Part shown: positions 17,632-24,578 of the stretch, in pieces
How the letters are laid out: the number at the start of each line of letters is the position of its first letter
Position numbering within the stretch: position 1 is the stretch's first letter
Origin: Robiginitomaculum sp.
Lineage (GTDB): Bacteria; Pseudomonadota; Alphaproteobacteria; Caulobacterales; Maricaulaceae
Direction of reading: 5' to 3'
Length of the DNA stretch: 49,461 nucleotides
Assembly (NCBI GenBank): GCA_021647375.1
Contig: JAKIUV010000009.1
Coordinates: forward strand, 1-49,461
Notes under the pieces: model-generated
Databases searched by the model: none
What the model was told of the DNA's origin: nothing
Seen by the model: only the letters and a program-made list of their open reading frames with translations
Program-made: the position numbers and the translations under genes

Positions 17632-18237
17632 ATGGGACGTACTTCACATATTTGCTTGGGCTTGGCTGGCTCGTTGGTGCTTACCGCATGCTCAACCATG
17701 CCTTCGACACCGCCTGTGACACGGCCAACGCTGCAATCCCAATCGGGGTTGCATTTGCCCGACAAAGTGCAGTTCTTGCAAACTGATAAACGCTGGGCGC
17801 GGCAAACTCTTGGTGGTTCGGGGGAGAGCCTTGCCAGCGATGGTTGTTTGGTGACGGCGGCGGCCATGGCTTTAGTTAATTTGGGCTTTCAGACAGATCC
17901 CGGTGATTTGGCCTATAGGCTTAAAGCTTACGGCGGGTTCAATTCTCGTGGTTGGCTGGTGTGGAGTGGGCTTGAGAAAGCCACGTCCGGTAAAGCCGAA
18001 ACGGTTTTCTATGACCGCAAAGATAATGCGGCGGTGCGGTCGTGTTTGTCGGCGGGATATTATCCTTTGGTGCGGTTTAATTTGCCAAATAGCAGAACCC
18101 ATTGGGCAATGGTGGTGCGCGATAGCAAGCAAGGCTTCTATATCCGCGACCCCATGATAAGTTCAAATACCCCCATCCCGCTATCCTCTCGTACAAAGAC
18201 TATAGATGCGGTGCGCTGTATCGGTATCAGGGCGTAA
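17632..18237 (+). CDS. C39-like papain-fold lipoprotein
   Basis: The 201-residue protein has a lipobox (LTAC, Cys20) and so is probably anchored in the outer membrane. The body looks like a C39-like (papain-fold) peptidase: SDGCLVTAAAMAL with candidate nucleophile Cys72, THWAMVV with His157, and YIRDPM with Asp173, in the right order and spacing. In the C39 family such domains cut leader peptides or, in C39_2-like proteins, have unknown targets. The substrate is unknown. The 3' end overlaps the convergent Lrp gene by 11 bp. Confidence 0.75.
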   Translation: MGRTSHICLGLAGSLVLTACSTMPSTPPVTRPTLQSQSGLHLPDKVQFLQTDKRWARQTLGGSGESLASDGCLVTAAAMALVNLGFQTDPGDLAYRLKAYGGFNSRGWLVWSGLEKATSGKAETVFYDRKDNAAVRSCLSAGYYPLVRFNLPNSRTHWAMVVRDSKQGFYIRDPMISSNTPIPLSSRTKTIDAVRCIGIRA

Positions 18238-18685
18238 ACGGCAGAATATTTGTCCGTTTAACCTGGCCAAAAGCAAAACTACTTTCTAAACTCAGGACGC
18301 CAGGAATCGTGGTTAGACGGTCGCGCACTAGGTGTTCGTAGGATTTAAGGTCGCTGCTAACCACGCGCAGCAAGTAGTCACGGTTTCCCGTCATCAAATA
18401 GCATTCCACTACGGCGTCTATGCTTTCTATGGCTTTTTCAAAGGCGCGTATGGTCTCCGTAGACGGTTTTTCAAGGCGAATATTGACAAACACATTTATC
18501 GGTAGCCCAAACTTTTCTTGATCCACCAAAGCCGTATATCCTGCGAAAATTCCGTCTTGCTCCAATTTGCGTACACGGCGTAGGCACGGCGATGGGGATA
18601 GGCCGACACGGGCGGCCAAATCTTGATTGGTCAGGCGTGCGTCTTGCTGCAAAGCGCGAATTATCTTGCGGTCTATTGCGTCCAT
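18227..18685 (-). CDS. Lrp/AsnC family regulator
   Basis: The 152-residue protein has the winged helix-turn-helix of the AsnC family (about 3-60; DLAARVGLSPSPCLRRVRKLEQDG) and the C-terminal RAM ligand domain (about 68-140; VVECYLMTGNRDYLLRVV). It is divergent from the methionine gamma-lyase gene, 110 bp away. In Pseudomonas putida the Lrp-type MdeR lies next to and activates mdeA, so this is probably the local activator responding to methionine or a related amino acid. The candidate binding sites are annotated separately. Confidence 0.92.
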   Translation of the reverse strand: MDAIDRKIIRALQQDARLTNQDLAARVGLSPSPCLRRVRKLEQDGIFAGYTALVDQEKFGLPINVFVNIRLEKPSTETIRAFEKAIESIDAVVECYLMTGNRDYLLRVVSSDLKSYEHLVRDRLTTIPGVLSLESSFAFGQVKRTNILPFTP

Positions 18686-18740
18686 GGGCGGTAAATCTCC
18701 TTAATCTGCCAATATACTATAATACTAAGCTATAAACGCA

Positions 18741-18783
18741 AGTGCATGGCGCAAGTTTTGGCGTATATTGCACGAAAATGCAC
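18741..18783. promoter_or_regulatory. Candidate Lrp-type operator upstream of methionine gamma-lyase
   Basis: The divergent intergenic region holds an imperfect palindrome TTGCACGAAAATGCAC (18768-18783) just before the lyase ribosome-binding site, and a related half-site GTGCATGGCGCAAG near 18742-18755. The first matches 12 of 16 positions (read in the opposite direction) with GCGCATTTTAGCACAA at 45617-45632, upstream of the second Lrp gene in this window. Function is inferred from position and symmetry only. Confidence 0.4.
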
Positions 18784-18795
18784 ATGGAGAGCAAT

Positions 18796-20064
18796 ATGTC
18801 ATCTGTAAATGACCATAAAAATCACGATACTTCAAATATGGGTTTCGCCACGCAGGCTATCCATGCGGGCGCCACGCCTGACCAATACGGCGCTTTGGTG
18901 CCGCCCGTATATATGACATCGACATTTGCGTTCGAGACAGTAGAGCAGGGTGCGGCCATGTTTGAGGGCGAGCTTGCCGGGCATTTTTATTCGCGGGTTT
19001 CCAACCCGACCGTAGATATACTTGAACGGCGGTTTGCGGCGCTAGAGGGCGCTGCGGCGGCGGTTGGCTTTGCATCCGGCATGGGCGGGATAGCGTCCAC
19101 ACTTTGGACTTTGCTGTCGGCAGGCGACGAAATCATTGCCGACGAGACTTTGTACGGTTGCACATTTGCATTTATGGAGCACGGCTTGACCAAGTTCGGG
19201 GTCAAGATAAAATATGTTGATTTGCAAAATGTAGACGCTTTCGAAGCGGCCATTAGCGCGGATACAAAAATCGTCTATTTTGAAACCCCGGCCAATCCGA
19301 ATATGCGTTTGGTGGACATTGCGGCCATTTGCGAAATCGCCAAAGCTAAGGGTCTAACTTCTGTGGTCGACAATACATATTCCACACCCTATCTAACCCG
19401 CCCCATAGAATTGGGTGCAGATTTGGTCGTCCATTCTGCGACAAAATATTTGGGTGGACATGGGGATTTAATCGCTGGCTTGGTCGCGGGTTCAGCGGAA
19501 TTGATGTTGCGCATTCGCGTTGAGGGCCTGAAAGATATGACGGGTGCGGTGATGTCGCCTCTGACCGCGCACCAAATTATGCGCGGCATGAAGACGCTTG
19601 AACTGCGCATGGACAGGCATTGCGCCACCGCCATGATGATTGCTGAGGAATTAGAAGCCCACCCGGCAGTGCAGCAAGTGTTTTACCCAGGCCTTAAATC
19701 TTCCCCTGACCACAGGCTTGCTCTGAAACAAATGTATCCCAAGGGTATTTCCTCGCTTGGCTCAGGGCGCTATTTTGGCGGTATGATCGCCTTTGAACTT
19801 AAGGGCGGTATCGAAGCTGGCCGGACTATGATGAACGCGCTGAGCTTGGTTAAACGCGCCGTAAGTCTCGGCGATCCCGATAGCTTAATCCAGCACCCAG
19901 CCTCTATGACCCACGCATCTTACACCCCAGAAGAACGCGCCAGCCACGGCATTACCGACGGCCTAATCCGTTTGTCTGTGGGCCTAGAAACCCCGGCAGA
20001 TATTTTGGCGGATTTAATGAAGGGGTTGGAAGCAATCCCGATAATGCAAGGCAAAGCAGCCTGA
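18796..20064 (+). CDS. mdeA: Methionine gamma-lyase (PLP, Cys/Met metabolism family)
   Basis: From ATG 18796 (GGAGAG at 18786-18791) the protein is 422 residues. It is a Cys/Met-metabolism PLP enzyme: FYSRVSNPTVDILE, GFASGMGGIASTLW, and the PLP lysine Lys217 in HSATKYLGGHGDL. The active-site segment ETLYGCTFAF carries Cys122, the cysteine characteristic of true methionine gamma-lyases, where cystathionine lyases and synthases usually have Gly or Pro. It would split methionine into 2-oxobutyrate, methanethiol and ammonia. The divergent Lrp-type regulator supports the call. An in-frame start at 18742 exists but lacks a ribosome-binding site. Confidence 0.85.
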   Translation: MSSVNDHKNHDTSNMGFATQAIHAGATPDQYGALVPPVYMTSTFAFETVEQGAAMFEGELAGHFYSRVSNPTVDILERRFAALEGAAAAVGFASGMGGIASTLWTLLSAGDEIIADETLYGCTFAFMEHGLTKFGVKIKYVDLQNVDAFEAAISADTKIVYFETPANPNMRLVDIAAICEIAKAKGLTSVVDNTYSTPYLTRPIELGADLVVHSATKYLGGHGDLIAGLVAGSAELMLRIRVEGLKDMTGAVMSPLTAHQIMRGMKTLELRMDRHCATAMMIAEELEAHPAVQQVFYPGLKSSPDHRLALKQMYPKGISSLGSGRYFGGMIAFELKGGIEAGRTMMNALSLVKRAVSLGDPDSLIQHPASMTHASYTPEERASHGITDGLIRLSVGLETPADILADLMKGLEAIPIMQGKAA

Positions 20065-20134
20065 GATTAGAAGGCGCAATGTCAGATTTGTTCCAGAGAA
20101 ACACTGCCTAGTTATATTACGAGTAATTCGCTTA

Positions 20135-20301
20135 CTGTGGGGGTGTTGGAAAAGTCGAGAGTGATACAAGTTGAACTACTTTTTATTTAGTTTTTCGACA
20201 TTTTTACAACCCAACATAAGCAAAACAGGCCGAATTTCTGGAATAACGCAGGCATATGACAAAATATTAGAGAGCACGGTACTTTTTCAACACCCCCACA
20301 G
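20135..20301. mobile_element. MITE-like element with 21-bp terminal inverted repeats
   Basis: The arms are 20135-20155 and 20281-20301; each begins CTGTGGGGGTGTTG when read inward and they match at 20 of 21 positions. The 167-bp unit has no coding capacity. TA occurs at or one base from both outer edges, which could be a target duplication but is not conclusive. The arms look like insertion-sequence ends, so this is probably a non-autonomous derivative of a transposon elsewhere in the genome. It lies in the 749-bp gap 20065-20813; the stretch 20302-20461 between it and the next repeat holds nothing I recognise. Confidence 0.65.
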
Positions 20302-20461
20302 CTACCGAATTAGGTGACAGTGACCATAAGGAATGCCTCCCCGTAGCGCAGGTGCTTGCGCGGCGTGTTGGTGAACCGAAACTATAGCAATTTGTAATTG
20401 GAAACATATTTTCTCCTGCGGGGCAGGGCTATCGCAAATAGATAATCAAACGCTGCACAAC

Positions 20462-20690
20462 CCACTAGCTTCAAGCCCCTCACCTTGTTCCTCTCCCAAA
20501 AGGAGAGGAGACGGTGTCTCTATTTTTTGTGTTTTGCAACACATTATGAGCAAATCACATTTCTACGGGTTTATTCAAAGGAATAAGAACAAGTAAGTGG
20601 AATTTTCTGGTTACTTCACAACCTCAAACCAGTGCTTGGGTCTCCTCTCCCATAGGGAGAGGAACAAGGTGAGGGGCGTGAAGCTAGTGG
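20462..20690. repeat. Large inverted repeat (35-bp arms, each next to a hairpin)
   Basis: Arms 20462-20496 and 20656-20690 match at 34 of 35 positions in inverted orientation; the outer end reads CCACTAGCTTCA. The inner end of each arm is CCTCTCC, which also forms a local hairpin with a nearby GGAGAGG (20490-20508 and 20644-20662). This is the form of a paired REP-type element. The 159-bp interior has no ORF. The remaining 20691-20813 shows only an A/T-rich stretch. Confidence 0.7.
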
Positions 20691-20813
20691 CTTTCAAACT
20701 GTATCCACGGTTTTTCTGGCTTCGCACCCTGTTAAGCCATTGTATTTATTGTTTTTATAAAAATAAATACAAAAACGCATCCATGGTTTCCCGCTTACCC
20801 TTAATGTTGTGGG

Positions 20814-21500
20814 ATGGAAGTTTTGACTGGACAGAAATGGAAAAATAGGCTCGCGGCTTCACAGTTGGGTTTGGCCAATAGTGTATCCAGTGACACATCT
20901 AGTGGCGTAAATAGTTTCTTGGCTTGGTTGATGTTGTGGTTCCAATACTGTTTGGAGCATACGCATTTACAGGCACAGTCTCGCGAAACTGTGCGCCGCC
21001 CCTATGTACCCAACCGCTATTGGCGACGCTTTGGCGAGCGCGACATTGCGCCAGCTCATGATAACCGTCCTTATTTTATTCTCGCAGGACGGAACCTGAC
21101 GCCGGGGCAGTTTACGGAATGGCTTGCGCATTTCTCTGGGCGCGGGCGGGTATGTGTTTACCGCATGCGCTATTGGCGCAAAACCGTCAAGGGCAAGGCT
21201 GCGCCCCTTGGCACCGAACACGAATATTGGCGCGACCCGCTGGGGCGTATTGGCAAGCACATGGGCAGGCTACCCATTGGTCTGTGGTATGGGCACCTCT
21301 GGCCGGGATGGTGGGCTATTTCACGCTTTGAATATTATAACGCTCAAGGTATCCTCTTGGGTGGGCATTGTGCATGGGAAGAGGGACCTATGGCCGAACA
21401 TTGTGTATCCGTTATTCCATTTTCCACAAAAAAACCTGCCGCAAAAATATGCACTGGGCAGGTCAAGTTTGGGGGTCATTGGATAAGAGAGAGTACCTAA
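20814..21500 (+). CDS. Hypothetical Trp/Tyr-rich protein
   Basis: I do not recognise this 228-residue frame. From about residue 58 it is rich in Trp, Tyr and Arg (RRPYVPNRYWRRFGE, RPYFILAGRNLTPGQFTEWL, YRMRYWRKTVKGK, LPIGLWYGHLWPGWW) and its codon use resembles neighbouring genes, which favours real coding. The first 55 residues look less protein-like, so the true start may be later, for example the ATG near 20931. No signal peptide or clear transmembrane helix is seen. It stands alone between a repeat cluster and the Crp/Fnr gene. Other plus-strand frames are open across 21119-21486 but look less convincing. Confidence 0.45.
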   Translation: MEVLTGQKWKNRLAASQLGLANSVSSDTSSGVNSFLAWLMLWFQYCLEHTHLQAQSRETVRRPYVPNRYWRRFGERDIAPAHDNRPYFILAGRNLTPGQFTEWLAHFSGRGRVCVYRMRYWRKTVKGKAAPLGTEHEYWRDPLGRIGKHMGRLPIGLWYGHLWPGWWAISRFEYYNAQGILLGGHCAWEEGPMAEHCVSVIPFSTKKPAAKICTGQVKFGGHWIREST

Positions 21501-21524
21501 TCCATTGGTGGGAGCGGCCTAGTT

Positions 21525-21574
21525 CCCTGATACGCTGGGGATATGAGCGGTGTAATTACCGGTCTGTATCAGGG
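21525..21574. other. Inverted repeat/hairpin upstream of the Crp/Fnr gene
   Basis: CCCTGATAC (21525-21533) pairs exactly with GTATCAGGG (21566-21574), and the flanks TAG/CTA extend the stem with two mismatches. The 32-nt loop contains a smaller GGT/ACC pairing. There is no T-run, so a classical terminator is not supported. It lies in the 251-bp gap after the orphan ORF; it may be a regulator site, an mRNA structure or the end of the orphan transcript. Confidence 0.4.
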
Positions 21575-21751
21575 TTCTAGGTTTCACGCCCACCGATTGT
21601 ATAACCCAAATGATTGCCAAGTAAGCGTGAGGTTTATCACGGTTTTATAATTAATTTTGCCCTAATGTCGCTTTTTTACGAATGTTGCACCGAGTGTGTA
21701 TACGTGTTAGATTATTATCTGGGCAAAAGGTTCCAATATGGCGGGCAAAGT

Positions 21752-22417
21752 ATGACAAATAGATTTTCCAGCTTTAGCGATCCGATTCGTAGCAATGAAA
21801 CTCTGCGCAAAATCGCAGTGTTTAAGACCTTTGAGGCTAAAACCACTATTATCAACGAAGACGACAAGGGCGGGGCGGTTTATTTTATCCTAGAGGGCCA
21901 AGTCAATATTACGGGTTATTCGTCGCGCGGGCGAGAGATTTGGTATAGTAAATTAGGTTCGGGGCAGACATTTGGCGAGATGGCAGCACTTACAGGCGGT
22001 GTGCGCAGCGCCAGTGTTGTCGCCGCAAAAGAAACTAAAACCGCGATAGTTTCCAAGGTTGATTTTTTGGCATTGCTCGAAAACCATCCAGATATTTCTT
22101 TGTGGTTAATGCGTGAATTGGTGTTCAGGCTCGATAAAACCACCACCCAATTATACGAACGGGTGGCGCTGAATATGACAACGCGCATGTGTGCAAAAAT
22201 TTTATCCCAGTGTGCAGAATGGCCGGAACCTAATGGTGAATATGCAATATTCCCCAATTTGGTGTTGGCACAAACGGCGCGTCAGCTAAATACTGACCGG
22301 GAAAATATATCCCGCGCCATTTCTGACCTGGTCAAGGACGGTGTTTTACGCCGCGATGGTAGGCGGTTGTTCGTGTTGAACAAAGCGGCGCTTGAAGCCC
22401 GGGTTGAGGATGAATAA
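21752..22417 (+). CDS. Crp/Fnr family transcriptional regulator
   Basis: From ATG 21752 the protein is 221 residues. The N-terminal cyclic-nucleotide-binding-like domain (about 15-125) includes GAVYFILEGQVNITGYSSRGRE and LGSGQTFGEMAALTGGVRSASVVA, close to the Crp phosphate-binding cassette. The C-terminal helix-turn-helix reads VLAQTARQLNTDRENISRAI, followed by the wing LRRDGRRLFVLNK. It lacks the N-terminal Cys cluster of Fnr, so oxygen sensing through an iron-sulfur cluster is not expected. The frame is open 46 codons upstream, but that part does not resemble the family. It ends 14 bp before the convergent porin gene. Confidence 0.88.
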   Translation: MTNRFSSFSDPIRSNETLRKIAVFKTFEAKTTIINEDDKGGAVYFILEGQVNITGYSSRGREIWYSKLGSGQTFGEMAALTGGVRSASVVAAKETKTAIVSKVDFLALLENHPDISLWLMRELVFRLDKTTTQLYERVALNMTTRMCAKILSQCAEWPEPNGEYAIFPNLVLAQTARQLNTDRENISRAISDLVKDGVLRRDGRRLFVLNKAALEARVEDE

Positions 22418-22431
22418 ACGCGCGGTAGAAA

Positions 22432-24399
22432 CTAGAAATCAATACCAGCTTCGAAGAACAAAGCGGCCGCATCTTGTTTGTTTTTGGTGCGCACGGCACC
22501 AACGACCAGAGGTACATCACGCTTTATATATTGCACGCCAGTGCCGAGACGCACCTTGCCCAAATCATAGCTAAGCGCAAGCACGCCTTGGTCAGATGTA
22601 ATATTGGCTATATCGTCGTCGGCATGGCCGTAGCTGGCCGTGATACCCCAATTGGACGGCTTCCAAGTAATGCCGGCATCATAGGCCACATAATCCCCTT
22701 GACCCGCAAACCCGTTATTTGATTTTAAAAAGGATGTTCCAAAGGTAAAATCTGAATATTTAAGCTCCAGTCCAAGCCCGTAACTTTTCAGACTATCAAA
22801 CACTTCCGTTCCGCCGTTTAGAATGCCGCTGTCTTCACTACCGCGCGCATAAGTGCCCGTCAGCTCCGCTGATAGGCCGCTGGCGAATTTACGGTCAAGA
22901 GCTAACCCGACTTCAAAAATGTTTTTGATCTCTGGCGCGAACGGGTCAAGGGCACCCGCCGGGTTGCTCCGGACACAATAGTCCACGCCGCAAGCGCGGG
23001 CATTAGGTGCATAAGATAAACCAAGTTGCACGCCAACACCGACTGTATCGCCCAGTAATCTTGGACTGGTATAGGCAATTTTTTCAGCAAAGCCGGACGC
23101 GTCATTATAAGTTTTCACACTATCCAAACCCGTATAGTCGACGGGTGAATTGGATGCATTGACCGCGACCAAGGACGGCGCACCTATGGAAAAAAGAAAA
23201 GCTGAACCATCATCGCGGCCAACAACAAAATCACCATAAGCCGACCGCAAGAACAAATAGGCGCCCTCAAGCGCCACTTGTGTTTCGCGGCGATCATCCG
23301 GCCCGCTATTGTAAAACTGGCTGGTATGACCTTTCACAGAACGGGTATTGCCCCCGACCAGAACTGATGCGCAATCGGCAACGCCAGCCGGGCAATCCCC
23401 AACCAAACCACCAAAACCGCGCCTATACCGATCGCGCTGAGCGCGTACCCGCAGACCTGCGCCGTATTCCAACCCGCCTTCGGTGATGGCGCTGACCTCA
23501 AGCCGCGCATCCAAATCGACAATGCTTTCTGCGGTCACTTCTGCACCGCTCCGGTCTACGGCAGCGACACCGACTTTGGCATGGCCGGAAAATACGGTTT
23601 GCAACCCTCCTCCGAGCCGCTTTAGCCATGATGGCCTGGAACCGCCGCGCAGAGCAGGGGCGGATTGTGGGGGTTGGCCATAACTAGCTTGTTGAGCTGT
23701 ATCGTAGTTTTGGTCATAGCTCGGCGCTTGTTGTTGCCATTGTGGTTTTTGTACGCCGTTTCTGGGTTGGTTTTGGGTGTTGTAGCCGGGAATACCTGCG
23801 TAAGCGGGTTGGTAGCCGGAGGAGTTTTGGCTTTGTGCGCTATTTTGTATGTTTTGCGCACTTCCTTGATTTCCATTTTGCGCCACCTCTTGTGCCCATG
23901 CAGGCACCTGGCCGGGCTTTTGCCCAAATGGAGGTTTTACTGGCCAGTTTTGTTGGCGCGATTCTTGATATGTTTTATTGGCCCATGGGGGCACTTGAAC
24001 CGACGGAGCGGTTTGCGGACTTTGTACATATGGGCTTGCGACTTGTGGGCGCTGATCGGGTGGTGATTGCCAGCTGGGTTTCTTGCCGGGATAATAAGCG
24101 CCGCCCGCCAAAGTATTCCCGTAACTGGTATTTGGTTTTCGGTATTGCGATTGCACCTGCGACGGAACCTGTACCAATGGCTTAGTCTGGATTTGAGAGC
24201 GAAATTGGGATTGAACCGGCGCAGATGGTTTTGTATATTGCGGCATAGATTGTTGAGTTGACGCGGCGGGCGCTTCCCAGGCTTTTGGTTTTTTGTTGGC
24301 GAACGGGGAGTTAGAACCTGGGCCGGCCACAGCCACAATCGACACGGCTACGAGCACCGAACCAGCACTTAAAAGCCCTAAAAATTTGACGGTTGCCAT
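22432..24399 (-). CDS. Outer-membrane porin with long Pro/Gln-rich N-terminal region
   Basis: The protein is 655 residues. After a signal peptide (MATVKFLGLLSAGSVLVAVS and onward, cleavage near AVA/GPG about 26) comes a low-complexity region to about residue 245, dominated by Pro, Gln, Ser, Tyr and Asn with repeats of the sort PSWQSPP, PPWANK and VPAWAQ. The remaining ~400 residues resemble Gram-negative general porins (LEYGAGLRVRAQRDRY, VGRDDGSAFLFSIGAPS, LELKYSDFTFGTSF) and end in EAGIDF, with the C-terminal Phe required for outer-membrane insertion. The Pro/Gln-rich region is not part of usual porins; it could span the periplasm or bind peptidoglycan. The 179-bp gap on its 5' side should hold its promoter. 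Confidence 0.85.
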   Translation of the reverse strand: MATVKFLGLLSAGSVLVAVSIVAVAGPGSNSPFANKKPKAWEAPAASTQQSMPQYTKPSAPVQSQFRSQIQTKPLVQVPSQVQSQYRKPNTSYGNTLAGGAYYPGKKPSWQSPPDQRPQVASPYVQSPQTAPSVQVPPWANKTYQESRQQNWPVKPPFGQKPGQVPAWAQEVAQNGNQGSAQNIQNSAQSQNSSGYQPAYAGIPGYNTQNQPRNGVQKPQWQQQAPSYDQNYDTAQQASYGQPPQSAPALRGGSRPSWLKRLGGGLQTVFSGHAKVGVAAVDRSGAEVTAESIVDLDARLEVSAITEGGLEYGAGLRVRAQRDRYRRGFGGLVGDCPAGVADCASVLVGGNTRSVKGHTSQFYNSGPDDRRETQVALEGAYLFLRSAYGDFVVGRDDGSAFLFSIGAPSLVAVNASNSPVDYTGLDSVKTYNDASGFAEKIAYTSPRLLGDTVGVGVQLGLSYAPNARACGVDYCVRSNPAGALDPFAPEIKNIFEVGLALDRKFASGLSAELTGTYARGSEDSGILNGGTEVFDSLKSYGLGLELKYSDFTFGTSFLKSNNGFAGQGDYVAYDAGITWKPSNWGITASYGHADDDIANITSDQGVLALSYDLGKVRLGTGVQYIKRDVPLVVGAVRTKNKQDAAALFFEAGIDF

Positions 24400-24578
24400 A
24401 ACCAAACCCTTAACAAAAAATAAACAGCTTAGGTATGCAAATTTATAGCTAACAAAAGGTTAACGGAAGGGCGTTGGAACCGTGTAAATATTCAAACGGT
24501 TTTGCGAAATAGTGAAATGGCATATTCAGTGATAAGCATTGCAAACCACTTTCGCAAAGCGCAAGGCATAATCAGTTT

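Noticed and set aside
21124..21486. Alternative 120-codon ORF inside the orphan gene
   Set aside because: It has a less protein-like composition than the 20814-21500 frame and no ribosome-binding site.
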